A DNA stretch of 64,000 nt from Nectonema munidae (Eukaryota; Nematomorpha; Nectonematoida; Nectonematidae). The notes beneath the pieces are model-generated. The model was not told where the DNA came from and searched no databases. It saw only the letters and a program-made list of their open reading frames with translations. Every line of letters begins with the position of its first letter. Within the stretch, counting starts at the first letter, position 1. The stretch lies in assembly GCA_030549495.1 (NCBI GenBank), contig JAUIRK010000728.1:186001-250000 (forward strand), written 5' to 3'. A program made the translations under genes and the position numbers. This document shows, piece by piece, positions 13,901 through 28,900 of the stretch.

Positions 13901-16900
13901 TTTTTCAGTCAATCCAAATTCTTTGCATCAATGATAGCAAACAAACGATGGATGCGCTTAAATAACTTTATTTTGAGTAACTTTAGATTATCTCAAGTAC
14001 TTGTGGAAAATTTTAAGTTAAGAAAAGAAAATCTTCTCTTTTAAATATATAAAAATCCATCGAAAAGGGTCATCAAAATGTTAAGAGATGGGTTGAGTGT
14101 CAATAATGATATATTCGTATTTTTATTGAAGGGTGGCACATTCATGATAATCTTTTTGGAATTTCTATTGATTGGCGGGACCTTTCGGTAGCGTATAAGA
14201 AGTGTATGACTAGAGCCCAGAAAGATATGTTATAACACTTCTAGGTCTTATTTCACTAGTATGCTAGGATAGATAGTGTATCAATCATTTAACTTATAGT
14301 GTAAAGTTGGATAAGAGAATATTTCCATTTTGAATATACAAGTTTGCTAGAAAAAGGGAGAAATCTCTGAGAAAAAGATAAAAGAAAAGCGCGTGCTTTC
14401 GAAATGAACCTTATTCTTGGAGTCGGTAATGGAAGCTTGACGCTCCTTTTTCTTTAAGTCGGAGATGTATTCGTTGAAGAGACTCTCCCTATCACGCATT
14501 TTAGAAATGGCTTTGAATCTCTCCTCCTTAGCATACTTATGAGCAAAATCTGTGAAAGACGATCTAAAAAACAAAGTTGAAATTTAGGAACGCTGTAACA
14601 ACCATGCGTAGTCTTGAGCATACGGATAAATGAAATTTTCAAGCCAATCGATGTTAATTTCGTAAAATGTAATAATTTCACACTTGCTATTCAAAAGAAA
14701 GGTTGAAAAATAAAGAGAACTTTAGTGGGAAATTTTCGTAATTATTTTAGTTTGTTTGCTAGTTTCGAGTGGAATTACTGCTAATCAAATTGCCTATGAG
14801 TCAAATTATCTAGAACAAGTAACAGTATGTAACAAATGCATATACGTGAGCGAACGTTTCGTGAATGGACGTTACGTCGCTTGCAATTTCGTCGAAAAGA
14901 GGTATTGTGGGTCTAGACATTCGTCGAATAGATATTTAGCCGAACACGCTTTTAGTTGAAAGTGTTAAACAGCTAAGGCTATTTATATTGTTAAGCAGCC
15001 AAAGAGATAATTGCGTAATTATAAGCTATTAACGAAAGAATGTATAAGTGGGATTACTTTTTAACAAATTTTGAGGGTAGGTTGTTACACTTTCAAACTG
15101 GTAAACTTTACTAATTCATTGGTGAAACAGTCGACAAAAGAGAAGTTTAGTAATTTAGTTAGTATGTGAAATTAATATTTAATTTCACACTAAAATCAGA
15201 GATACAATTTTGTAGACCAATATTCCTAAGATTTCATCATGCGTGAAAATAAGCTAACGAGACTTAAAGTTGAATATTTTTAAAATATCATTTCAAAAAC
15301 TAAACCAGGTAAAAGCTTTTTATCAAAACAGTTTAAAATGGCAACCGTTCATAAACAATACTGTAAAACTAAAGTTAGCAATAAAAGAATCAAATAATTT
15401 CGAATAATCTTCTCTACGTAAACTCTATGAGTTAGATGAATTAAACCATGAGGCAGAAAAAATGATTAGGTGAATTCTATTTGTTTTTGTGGTTTGAAAA
15501 AGTGTTATTCGCGTAGTCTTAGTATGAAAAGGATAGCGAACTTTGTAGTGATTTTGACATTTTGAAGAAGCTTTTTGAAGTTTTCCTGATCACTTTTGAT
15601 CTTGCGTTTCTTTTCTTTACGCTCTTCATCAGCTTTTTCCTTGGTGTACTCTTCAAAGACCTTTTTAAATAAAAAATTCCATTTATTCAGAGATTTATGT
15701 AGAAAAGGATTTAACAATACTCTGGAATCACATCTATAACATAAATGATAATAGTGATTACATTTCATGTAAAAATAAATACATCCTCAAAAGGTATTGG
15801 TTGAGCAGCTTGTTTAAGAATTTTGTCAAACTTATTTACAGGCACACACATAAATTCAAAACAGACTAATCTAGACTTTTAACACAAAAATAAACATATA
15901 TAAAATAATCCAGTTGTTTACTTATAATGTAAAATTATGTTTATATGTAATTTTATATTCTCAAAAAAAGTTACCTGTTTGCGTTCTTTTGCGCTGAGAA
16001 GGAGGTATCTTGGATCAAAAACTATTTTGTGCAATTCTTTCTCCCATGTTGCATATGCAGAAATCTAAAATGCAAAAACAAAATTATTTTATTTATATGT
16101 GCAAAGCGTTGAAAGGATCCTTTTCAAAGTTAAGCAAACTATCTAGGCTTTGGACGGATAGAAAATACAAGCGTAACTGTTCTGATAGTCTGATTTTCGA
16201 GAAAAAAAATAGATTTATTGATATTACAAAAAAGAAAACCTGAATATAGAAGATCAAAAGTAAACAAAACAAATTTGAAAATTCTGTTAGAGCCAGAATA
16301 AACTCTATTTCAACTGTAGAATAAGGCACCTTACAATAATAATGTGATAATTCTAATATCTTGATAAATTTGCATTGCATATCTTTTCAAAAGTTGAAAG
16401 GTATTACTGAAAATAAAGCAGTAATATAGTGTAAGTAATATGGAGAAATTTAAATAACAATCTGAAATGCTATGACTCCTATCAATCCTATATAACTCCT
16501 TTCCTGCATCTTTGAACTTTATGATTTTGCTTTTAGAACAGTTTTCTGTGCAGCAGCTCTTTCTTTCCATTGCCTTACGCTCTCCGATAGATTAAGAATA
16601 GCAATAATAATTTACGCATCTAAACATCGTATAAAATCCCATTATTTCTATCAAATATTTACTTGAAAGTGTGTTCTTTTTGAAAAACTAACGAAAAATA
16701 AAGAAGCCTTACTTTTAAATAGGTATAACGAATGAGTGATTGTTTATATAATTTTAACGATAAGGAAAGTGAAGTTTAAATAAAATAGCGAAAATAATAA
16801 TGAAGTTACCTTTAGCACTAACAATTCTATCATGCCATAAAACTTTATTTTCTCGAATTTGAAGAAAGCACATACTATTTTTAGAAAATTGAAACATAAA

Positions 16901-19900
16901 ATTTACTTTAAAAACTAAAATCATTATATTAAAATAATTTATTCAGAAAACATGATTAAGAAACTATAAATACTAGAGAAAAGGATATTTAAAGATAGTT
17001 TCTTCTGAAAAGAATATGGGTTAACTTGCAAAGTAGTAATCATTTTAGAATTAGGCTGTTTAGAAGCAAGGTTGCGAAGTCGGTATCTAAAAAATTTTTC
17101 CAAGTAGAAGACGGGTTTTTTAAAAAACTTTAAAGAATAGATAAAAGTTTTATTTTTGTAAGGATATAGAATGAGCCTAATTTAGTCGAAGCTGGAAGTG
17201 AATAGTTGGCGATAAATTTATCGAGTATATCTATCATGGCATAGCAAAGTAGGATTGTAAGAATGGAGAAAGCATTACATTTTTTTCATAAAGCATGTCT
17301 TTGAACTGTCTTAGTCTGTTCTCCAGGGGTAACATCGCTCGATCTTTGGTAGCTTGAGCAACTGCCTTACTTGCATCATTCGCATCATTGCCCTCGTCTT
17401 TCAACGCCAAACCACGGTTGCCCTTGCGCTCCTTTATGATCTCGATTTCATCGTCAATCCTTCGAAAGAAAGCATTTTTAAAGCACTCACCACTCAATCT
17501 AACAATGTAGGGTTGTTCGATCGATTTCACCATTGCCAATCATTTTATAAGTATTTGAATTAATTATGGAAGTACCGTATATACCCGTGTAATGTTCTAC
17601 CCCATGAAATGGTCGACCCCCATTTTTAACTGCATATTTTTGGATTTTAACATACTCCATGTAATGTTCGAGTCTTGATTCTAACAATAGCCCAAGCCTA
17701 GGCTATGTTAACATCCAGTGTTTGGCATTATGCCTAAATTTCATAAAAAACAAACAGTCGGTACCGTAGCCTAGTCTAAGATTGACATTTACCGGTAATA
17801 ACTATTAGCTTAGAGTATGCCTATAAAATGTATAAAATACCTGTATACTCACTACAGGTCATTAAAACTACCACTGACTAAAACAAAAAGGGGAAATGTA
17901 AACAAAAAGAAAACATTCTATGTTTACAGTCACTTTGTTATAACTACCGAAAGATTGCGAAGCAAGCGCTGTGTAACTAGCGAACAGTTTCATTATCACA
18001 CATTCTTATACTATAACTCTTCAACCACTCATTTCTATTCTTTAATTTCTCTCCACACAATTCCACTATTCGTGTAACTCTATTGTACTGTTACTCTTTC
18101 TTAGATCAAAAGTTCTCAAAATATTTTTACTCAGTACCCTTCAGCATGCCAGTATACAGAAAGTTCACTGCAAAATTTAAACTTCAAGTGATCGCTGTTG
18201 CTGAACTTGCGAAATAACACGATTTAACAATGTGCAAGCTGCAAAAAAATATGGCATATCAGAAAAGAATGTTCGTGATTGGAGGAAGAGAAAGGAAACT
18301 TTAAATAAAATGCCATCATACAAATGTGCCAATTTTTAGCCAAGTTTGTTGCTAGTGCTAATTGGTGCTCCCGGTTCATGAAAAGGAATAATCTGGTTAT
18401 TAGAAGACGAACTAAAATTGCACAAAGGCAACCCAAGGAATTGGAAGAAAAGATTTCATAGACTTGTCATTACTCTTCGTAAGAAAAACAATTACAGTTT
18501 AAGTCACATTGGAAACATGGGTGAAACTCCTATGAATTTTGATATGCCTTCAAACCGAACTGTTGATAAGGCTGGGACAAAATCTATTTTAATAAAAAGA
18601 ACTGGGCATGAAAAAATGAAATGGTTGGGTGGATGAAGAAGGATGTAAGCTTTGGTTAAGCAAGGCATGGAAGATCAGGCCTGGCGCCCTATTAAGAGAA
18701 AAATCTCTTCTTGTATGTATGGGATGGCTTTCGTTCACATTTGGTTGAGACTGTGGATAAAGCTGTAAAACAAAGCAAAACTGACATTGCAGTAATTCCT
18801 GGAGGCCTAACTAGCATATTACAGCCACTCGATGTATCTATCAACCGCCCATTTAAAGATGCGGTCACAAAGAAATGGAATGAGTGGATGAATAACGGTG
18901 AAAGACGTTCACTAAATGTGGTAATATGAGACATCCATCTTTGCCTCTCTTATGCGCCTGGATTAAAAAAGCTTGGGAAGATATCGATAAAAATATAATT
19001 GTGAAATCTTTTAAGAAATGTGGCATTGTTTCTATGGTATGTGATGCATTGTATGATGATAATGATGATAGCCTTGATGACGCTCTTGAAGAAACTGATA
19101 GCAGTGAAACGTATGATGACCTCTTAACAGAAGAAGAATTCAAGATGTTGGCTAGCTCTGATGAGAGCAGTACATTTGAAGGATTTTAATAAATATTCAA
19201 TATTTGTAATTTTTTCTTTTCTGTATTTTTTATTAATGTTTATTTGCTGTGAAAAAAATATTACTTTTTTGACTTCCGTTGTCGGGAAATCCAAAGCCTA
19301 GGCTTATCCATGACAAACTTTCCAAAACTATACCCCATGTAATGGTCGACCTCTAAATTTTAGGCCATAAAATTAGTCTTCAAATATCGAACATTACATG
19401 GGTATATACGGTATGTGTGTTCATAGAAACAATATATATCAAATTGAAAATACATTTAAACACGCTTATGGCCGTGCGAGGAAATGATAAACAAAATATC
19501 CCTCCTTCATTTTTATATCATTTAAGTACATAATACTCAGTCAGTCTGAATCCTTGAAAATTATTGTTTGTCTATTTTTTAATAAAATTATAGTGAAAAT
19601 CAAAGATTCTTTCTTTATATCAAACATTAGAATTAGAGATGTATCGCGTATCCGTAAAAATTTTTACATCCTCATTCGAGGATCATTTAAGTTTTAGCAT
19701 CAGCAAAAAAATCCCCACTCGCAATTTTCAAATATTTTCGTTTTTCCTATACACCAAAAAGTTTTTTTGAGGAATTTTCGAATTTTTACTTTATCCAAAA
19801 TTTTTATAAGTATTTCTTTATGATAACAAACACATGGGCATTGATATCTTCTCTCTCAATTTCTAAGAAGTATAAAGCGTGTGTGTATGCTTAGAATAAC

Positions 19901-22900
19901 AATTATCATTTTTTCTTCCGTTAGGATGTCAAATTTGATATCTGCATCCGTATCCGCGAACATCTCTAATTGGAATACAAAAGATTTTGCAAGTACAAAT
20001 TGAAATGCTATTGTTAAAATTATCTCTAAAAACGGGGATTAAAAATATATTTATCATCCCATAAATGCCTCCAAACATACATTCTCTTTAACGCATTTGG
20101 CCTCACTCTCATATGTATATGACAAAGAAGACTTCTATCTCTCAAGGTAGTTTTATCACTAATTACTAAATGCAGCCTGCCTTTTCTACGATCAAGTGTG
20201 CTAATCCGAATTTCTCTTAACCGGAAACCTCTATACGCGAAGAATCTAGTACCGGAAAGAACAAATCTAGTCACACCTAACCCATTAGATAAGAAGGAAA
20301 ATAAACGACATTTAGTATTTTAATATAAAACTACCTTAACCCATTGAAAACAAGAATTTTGAATTTTGTTTTTTTTAAATAAAATTTTATACGCATCCGA
20401 TTATTATTTATTGCTACACCGGTATCACACTGAACTTCAGAGCGTTAAAATAAAGAAAGGACCTGCATCCTTAGAAAAGGCGATTGGAACTAATGGGTTT
20501 AGAAAAAAAATTAAAAAGACTCCTTACATGTGAAAAATTATTCCCCATCGATCCAGGAAGAACAAAACAAGTTTTTAAAGTATAAATTATATTCAAGTAA
20601 AAATTTTAATGTTTTGAAATTTGATTGTTTCATTTAGCAAGAAAAATGTTGCAAAAACTAGAAAAAAGGAATAAATACTAATTCCAACATTTTTCAAAGT
20701 GGTCGATATCGACACCTGGGAGTCCATAAGAGATCTTTAGGGGTCAAGATAGAAAAACTTACAAAATTGTTCTATGCTTTTTTTACTTTATAGTAGTATT
20801 AAATCTCCTTTTTCTTTTAAAACATAGCTTAGGGCATTGTATAGTATAGGATATATTAAACATTTTTGGTTTGTATTTATTTCTCTTAATTGTTGGACAT
20901 TGATTAATCTTTTTATGAAACATTTCTATGTGGGGTGGGGGTCGATGTGAAGACAAATGTTCTATGAAGGAGTCGACGGGTAAAAAAAGTTTGCCGATCC
21001 CTGCTTTAAATTAAGCAATTAATTACAATATCTATTTATTAATAAATATACTTTAAATTGTCACAAAGAAAAAGTAAGAATCTTTGTAAATACTTAATCA
21101 ACACTTTTACAAATTCTTCTACAATAATTTAAAATTTTTCAAATTCTTTTTACAATTAACCAAACACACGAATATGAATGCCCCTGATCTGTTTATAACA
21201 TTCTAAATTTAAGAACGTATTCGCTATATAAATCATACGCATAAAAATTTTTTTGATGGAAACGTGTTCTTAAAAAAATATTGGGATCTTATTTGTATCT
21301 AACAAAAGGGTATATTCTATTTAAGAATAGTGGTAATTTCCTAACCTTTCAGGGATCATTGTGACACCGGAGTCTCAAGAAAAGCAAATTTTAGAACTTA
21401 AATATATAAAATTCCATTAAAAAAGAAATAAACGACTAATCTCCAAGATTCTGGTCATCAAAGAGTAAGAAAACAATCAAAGATACAGAAAAAAACCCTG
21501 AATACAATAAGGGCTAATCTATTATAAATACAAAAAATTAAACTTGGAAAAACAAAGTTCTTGTTGATTTTTAAATAAATATTTACAAAAAAAATACAAG
21601 AAATAAACATATTTATATTACTTAATTCTTTTAGAGCCATCAGTAAGATTAGAAGTTTCGTTTGCTTTATTCTTGCCTAAAGTAAATTAGAGTAGAAGTA
21701 GTAAACAAGATTAAAATATAAAAAGAGCTGGATAAAAAAACATTAAATTTTGGAAATTTATACGTCTAAGTTCAGAGCTTTTAAACGGACAAAAATATTA
21801 GGAATAGTAGGAAGAAAAATGTGTAAGAGAAGATATTAAAGAGTCATCTCTTTAAAAATCATAATTATAAATACTATGTTGTACATCGTGTCAGTCAAGA
21901 GTACCTTCATCAGGGCATTTACTTTATAGGCCTAAAACTATTTTAAAGCAGCAGAAATCTCATTTCTAAATAAATAGTATTTTTTAATATACATATATAA
22001 GTATTATCTCAAAATTTCTGAAATTATTGATTTTGAATTTAACTTGGAAATCATAATTTTATTCAATATATCTACCATTCAGTTAGAGATTTATGAGTGA
22101 ATATATGCTACCTTCGACAGAAAATTTGAACAGTCTCTTGTCTTATCAATATGAAATTACAAAATCATTATTAACATCATGATTTATTTAAGTCAGTTAA
22201 ATTTCCTTTTACGCACGGGGTTGTTCCTGATTGTCGCATCAATTGACAAAACTCATCTCCACTTCTTTCTATAGAGCGCGCCTGTTTCTTTCATCCGAAG
22301 CTTTGTGATGATTGAAAAGATGATGAAAAATAAAACAAGTGCATATATGTAATTGTATATTCAGGAATGTACACATCCTTAAAATTTTTAAAATACAATT
22401 AATAATTATCTAATTATTAATTTTATAATAATATTTTTTATTAAATATTATTTATAATTTTAGACAAACAATCTTTTAATGATATAAAATTTTAAAAAGC
22501 TATAATTATTGGGGAAGCGAAAAGCTTTTTCACACCTTTGCAAGGACATTAAGAAGGGGGCGTTGCAACTCGCCCGGATATATATATATTTATTTATTTA
22601 TGCATGTAAACATGTAGTTTTTTTCGTTTATTTGTTATTTTAGAAGTGTTTTTAGTTAGAAGGAATATATTAATATTGATAACAAGAGTTTTATATAATA
22701 AAAAAAGGTATGTGGCATGTATAGCATTTTAAGTGGCCATATGTACAAATCATCAAATTCTTCATTGTATAAGATAGAAAGGGGAGCAAATTTCTATCGT
22801 TTGTTCCCTGCTCTAGTCTCTAGTTATCTTCAAGCAGATTCAATTGACCTCAATTTACACTCATTTATATCAATTGATTTTCTCATTTTTTGTTTCACAG

Positions 22901-25900
22901 ATGGCAAAGAATCTGAAAGTTTATGGTACTTTTTAATAAACATAATTAATTTTTTTCCAAAAAAGAAGTCATCCTTAGGTAGACAAAAAAAAAGATAAAA
23001 CTTTAACTCAAGGATAAACAACAGCAATGAAGTTATTAAACATTTATAAAAAATTTATTAAGAGTAAACTTTTATTATTATCAATAAAAAAATTATTTCG
23101 CCATAATGATACTTACTAGAAATGGGACAATAAAATATATTTAAAGGAGATTCTTCTTTTACAAAACCAACCAAAATAAAACGTTTTGCGTAGAATTAGA
23201 ATCCTGCATCACGTATATAGAAGAGATTGTGAACATTCCAATAAAAATCTCGGGTTGTATTCGTGAGTTGATTAGAAAATTTTTTGTGTAGCAGTGATTG
23301 AAATTTCTTTAAAATTTACTTTAATTACCGCATGTTTTGTTCAATAGATGCTTAAACAAATTCTTTTTGTAATTTGTCTTGATACAAAAAAGTGTGTCTC
23401 GATAGATTTAAGTTAGAAAAAATATGATATAATTTTTTTTGAAAGATCTTAAATTTGACCTTTATATTTTTATACGAGTAGAACGTTATGAAGGAAATTC
23501 TGATAGCTTTTATGAAGAAACACGCCAAAGATTAGTTTTGACTATAGTTAATATTTGGAGATATATATTTTTGATTAAGGCAATAATAGTTAAGATGGAT
23601 ACTATGAAAGTATTTCATATATGTGATAAAAGATTTCTTACATATATGATATAAGTATAGAGAAAGTAAGTATTAAATAATGGAGAAAAGCATTCTTAGA
23701 TTAATCTATTATTTTCACCGATAAAAATCAAATATATCATATAGGAATAAATGTAATTTTTTAAGCATTCAAATCAAAAATTGATAAATCCTCGGAGTAA
23801 AAACTATCAAAGATTAGTGTCTGATCCCAGTAAGGAAACACTAGTATAAACGGGAATTTAAGGTAGTAAACGCGAATATAACAGAATCGCCTTCAAAGGG
23901 GGAGCTCTTTAAATGATATAGTATAAAAAGGATCTCAAAAAATGTGGTATAATATGATGAGTTATGTGTGTTTGAAGTTTATCTATTCACAAAAATCTTA
24001 TATACTGGAAGAATTTGCAATTTTAAATACTACAAGTAAATTAATAAACCAGTCTTCTATCATAGCATTTTCTTAACTTCTTAAACACTCTATTTTGATA
24101 TAAACAAAACTATTGGGAGGCTTTGTTGTTTGTTGATATACAACGTGATTCCATTTGCTACCACAATATATAGCATAGTAAAAATATTTTTACCATTTTT
24201 GTAAACACCGAAGAATAAATAAGTATAGGATTGATAAAACCTTAACTTACTATCAGCGGCAAGTTCTTTCTCCACGAGAATGGCGGGTTGAGTCTCGATC
24301 AAGGAGTCAACGTCAGATCGGCTTTTGAGCTCGCTTGGCCTTTCCCAAACAGATGTGCGGGTGGTGGGATTGAAGAAGAAAACGCGCCCATCTCCAGTCC
24401 AAACAACACACCTAAAAATCACAAAGCCAGAAGAAATAAGTGTGAAATCCGTGTAAACTATTGTAGATAGTGGACACTTATATATATATATATATATTGA
24501 GACCCTATGTTTTTCAATATAGAGGCGTTTCATTGTATACATTTGAGAAGTTCCTTATATATATTCAGACTACGCTTATCCCACACTGTTTGTTTATTCC
24601 GCACATATTCTTTCCGGGTAACGAAATTTCTACCAGTGTATGAAATTTATAAGGAATCAATGCGTCAAACTAAAATGTTATTCATCAAATGAAGAATGTA
24701 TAACTTCTATAAACGATTACTTCAAATTCTATCCTACACCAAAGAGATGGAAAAAGTAAAGAAACTAGTGCGTCGTCAAAGCATCATCTTTAGGAATAAA
24801 CTAAGATTCATCGACAAACATATAGAAAATATTGCACTGCCTTTGTGAGCAAGTACTATATCGCACAGTACAAATTTTAGAAGCATATTTAAAAGAAATT
24901 AGTTCTGTTTGAATTATTGTCGATATCGGAATGTGAATGTCAGTATAACGAGAGAGAAAGCATTGAAAATATCGGTTACAGTCAGTAGTGTGCGGTTAGA
25001 TGGGTTGTTGGATAATCGAGTGTCGGTACAATAAATAAGGTAGAAAAATTACCAAGATGTTCCTGGAACAGGAGTGCTGGATATAGGCTTAGAGTTATCC
25101 TTTTTGCTTTCTTTGTTTGCAGAAACTTTGTCAAGAGATTCCGCAGCTTTATTTTTAGAGTCTTTTTCATTCTAATAAATTATTTTATAAGGAAAACGTG
25201 TCAAAATAAACATAGGCTTCCATAATCGCAAGGGTAATTTATATATACTCAATTTTTAAAATTATAATTCAATTCTTTAAATAACTTGAGCAGTTGTTCT
25301 CAAAATGCAAAATTTCCTCTGTAGAGGGAAATTTAGAGATTTTAAGAGAGAAACTTTCTAAAGAAAATTTTAATTATAATTTTGATTTATCTCTCATATA
25401 TTTTTTAATCAATTTTTTACTCTTTTAATACATTACAAATATATTACCATTTTTAAGCTAAAATTTAAAAATATATGTAACTTTGTGTAATTCAATTGAT
25501 ATTTTCTAAATAAATTATTTATCTTATGCCCAAAATTTAAGATTACTTATGTTTATGCTACAAAGAGGAGTTCATAAAATTGTTTAAAGTCAAAATATGA
25601 ACATACGATTGAAAAAAGAGCGTGAGTAATTTTGGATCCTCTGGAGGGGGAATGCGATATAGAATATTCTAAGTTATTAAAGATCATAATTTAAAAAAAT
25701 CCGTCTATACAACCACTTTCAATTCTTTTCAATTAATCCTGATTGAAGCAATTCAACTTTCTTTTAAAGATAAACCATTCACAAGGACAACTTTTTATGG
25801 TTCTAAGTCATCTATTAATACAGGTTTGAATGAATAATATTAAAGTTCTTATGAATATAAGAAAAATCATCAATGATGAAAGAAATTGAATATTTTCAAA

Positions 25901-28900
25901 AAAGAAAATCAATAATAAAATCCCATTAATCAACCAACACCCTTTAAAAACGTGTGTTTTCATGTGTCGTTCACGCGCACGTATGAATCTGTGGAGCTAG
26001 GTTAGCTAATGTCTATTGTGAATGAATGTCTAGATGTTCTTTGTGACAGACGTGTATTAATATAAGTTTGTCAAGAATGTATATGTAAATGTATATATGT
26101 ATGTACGATTGCGCTAACACTAAACCCGCCTCAACCATAACACTTACTCACAATAATGCTGATTCTATACAAAGCATAGCACTGACAATGAGTTTCTAAA
26201 ATTTTAGACATTAAGGCGCATTTAAAATCAGAGGTAGAATGAAATATCACTAACATCTATGCTAATATTTTCACGAACAATTGCAAATATAAGTAATAAC
26301 GAGAAGACTTTAATGAACAAGTTCGATACATCTAATAAGACATTGGAAATATGGTACTTTTCTGTTATCTCCACCCCACTATAAAAATTTTTTTTTAGTG
26401 AATGATTTACTTTTTTTACTGCTTCATCAACATTTCTCTGATTATTATATAATATCATTTAGAATTTTTTTAGAGTGGGAAGGAGATAATAGAGATATAT
26501 AATTTCACTTTATATACAAATATAAATTTTTCGAAAATATTCTGTTCTTTCAATTTTAGAAAATGTCTTCTTTTTTAAATTTTTTTTTGAAGTGGGCGGG
26601 GGGGGGGGAGGAGAGATAACAGAAAGTACCGGAAATATTATCAGAGACTATGAATTAAATATTCTCTTGAAAGGCCAACACTGAGTGCAAATATAAAAGA
26701 CTGATCGTACTACTTGGGATTGTTATCTACGTGTCTCATGAATCTGCTTTGGTGTGAGATCTACATTTTATGTACAACGAATTTTTTTAATAATCTTTTG
26801 AACTTCTTTTAACTAAATATTTTATTCAAATCGATTACAAAATTTTGCCAACCCTTTCGAAACATCACATTTCATCCCGGCGTAGACATCAATTTTGAGT
26901 TTAATCTCATCTACACGCTTCAGACTTATTTTTAGCCGATATACGGTCTGTTTATCGCAAATTGTTTTCTAATAAATTTTCAAAAAATATTTAAATAACA
27001 TTCTCTGTGTTTTATACGTCATGATATGTTTACCATATTTATTTCAAAAATTGGCTGTATGTCTAGACAATAAGAAAAAGTAGCACCAAACTTATCTTAC
27101 GTTAAGAACCTTTTCTGAACTTTGGAGGCTTTCTACGCTTACAGGAGTGGATTTGCCAGGAGCACTGTTTTGTTCTTTCTGTTTCAAAACTTCTGGCATT
27201 TCCCATTTAGAAGTTTTAAGAATAGTGTTATAGTAGTAGAGCTTGCCATCACTAGTTTTGTACTCGATCCAAGAGTCAGCGGGCAACTCATTCAAAGCCT
27301 TGATAAACATACAACGATTGGGAAGGAATATAAAAAAGTGTGTGCAAATTAATTAAAACCAAACATTTTTATTAGAGGAGTCTGTTTGGTCTACAGGAGA
27401 ATCTGTTTTTGATTGGGTAGAAGTTTGAGAAAGTGGCATTTCATTGGAAACAGATTTGTCGGAGTTAGAAGATAAAACTGCAGACTGAAGGAAGGCAGGA
27501 GGCTGAATGATAGAAGGCTTTTGTGCCACTAAAAATATAACAAAAATTTTTCATATCAATCAACACCTCAAAATCAATGATAGAGAGATAAAAATCAGGA
27601 TCTTTTACAAATATACAAATTGGGGAAAAAACATGTCAGAATTAGTTATAACTAAAAATACTTTATTCAAGTGTTCATACTTTTAGAAATCGTTGGAAAT
27701 TTATTACTTATATTTTTTGTAACGAATCTTAGCAGTCGCATATATAGCACTGGTGCAAGGGACTTATTTATATAGGATACTATGATTTTATTAAGAATAT
27801 AGTCGTAGTAGAAACAATAGGGGGAGCGGAAGTCGATGCGTTCCAATTCCACAACCACCTGTTGTTGAATTTTTCATAGACATTTCATCATACAAACTTG
27901 ATATTGTAACAGATGAAATAATAATTTGTTACAAAATATTTATTGAAAACGCCTTCATTCTGGACAGGATTTCAGAACAAGAAAAAAATCATATGACTAC
28001 GGCTTACGAGCAAAAATATTTCAATGTCTTGCTACGGATTGGTCAATTTTTTTTTCAAGTTTTGAAAAGTTCGGTTTAACATTGCCTAGTATATAACAAA
28101 ACGTATGAAAACTCTGACTGTGAAAAAGTAGACTTATAATTTTAACAGATCATAATTTTTTCTAGAAGAGGCTTGTTTATTAAACGGTTTTATATTATCC
28201 AAACAAAACAATACAATAATAACCCCTTGGACAAAGAACAGGTAAAAATAATTCTAAAAGTAGTTTAGTGTATTCATGGAACAAATACATTACTATCCTT
28301 AGCTCTGGCTCTGACTCCATTACAACGGCCCGGCTCCGAAACCCTGATTGATAGTAAAAACAGGTTTGGATACATATCTTACTGAAATGCTCCTAAAGCA
28401 AGAGAAAATGGTAGTAGAGTATGATAATAATAAAAAAGATGAAATAAATATTACGCGGAGTTTGATTTGGATTCGTGTGCGCACGTACATCTGTTATAAC
28501 AATTTGTCCGCGAGTAGCCAACTCTTCCAACTGCTTTTGAGTTATGACTGTTTTATCAACGGGCTTTTCCCAAGCAGTCACTCGCGTTTTAGCATTGTAG
28601 AAATAGACCTAAAAATTGGAAAAATTATGAATTCATTTCTTTCCTCCAAGCACCACTTTTCTTAGATCTCAACTATAAATCTCATTTCGTACTTAACCAG
28701 CTAACGACAAGATTAATGCGACGATATGCGATGTAAAGCAGAAGATTTGTATTAGAAACCATTTATAAACGCAAGCAAATCAAATTTTTGGAATAGCAAC
28801 CTAAATTCAACTTATGAGATTTGAGAGGTGAAAAGTAGTGTTGGATTGGCTTGCCTTGAATGATAGATAGCGTTATTCAAATTGCTACTGCTCGTATTTT

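Noticed and set aside
14594-15091. TGTAACAACC and its inverse about 500 bp apart, around a small cysteine-containing open frame (14756-14959)
   Set aside because: The inverted match is only about 10 bp and the open frame has no family I know; its internal repeats suggest repeat sequence, not a gene.
20026-20274. Minus-strand open frame of 82 codons
   Set aside because: Arg-rich sequence with no recognised domain next to repeat ends; likely repeat-derived.
27700-27862. Open stretch on the minus strand after CAACAACAG, considered as an extra TCERG1 exon
   Set aside because: Poor pyrimidine tract, no similarity to TCERG1, and not needed for phase if the GTGCGC donor of exon 4 is used.
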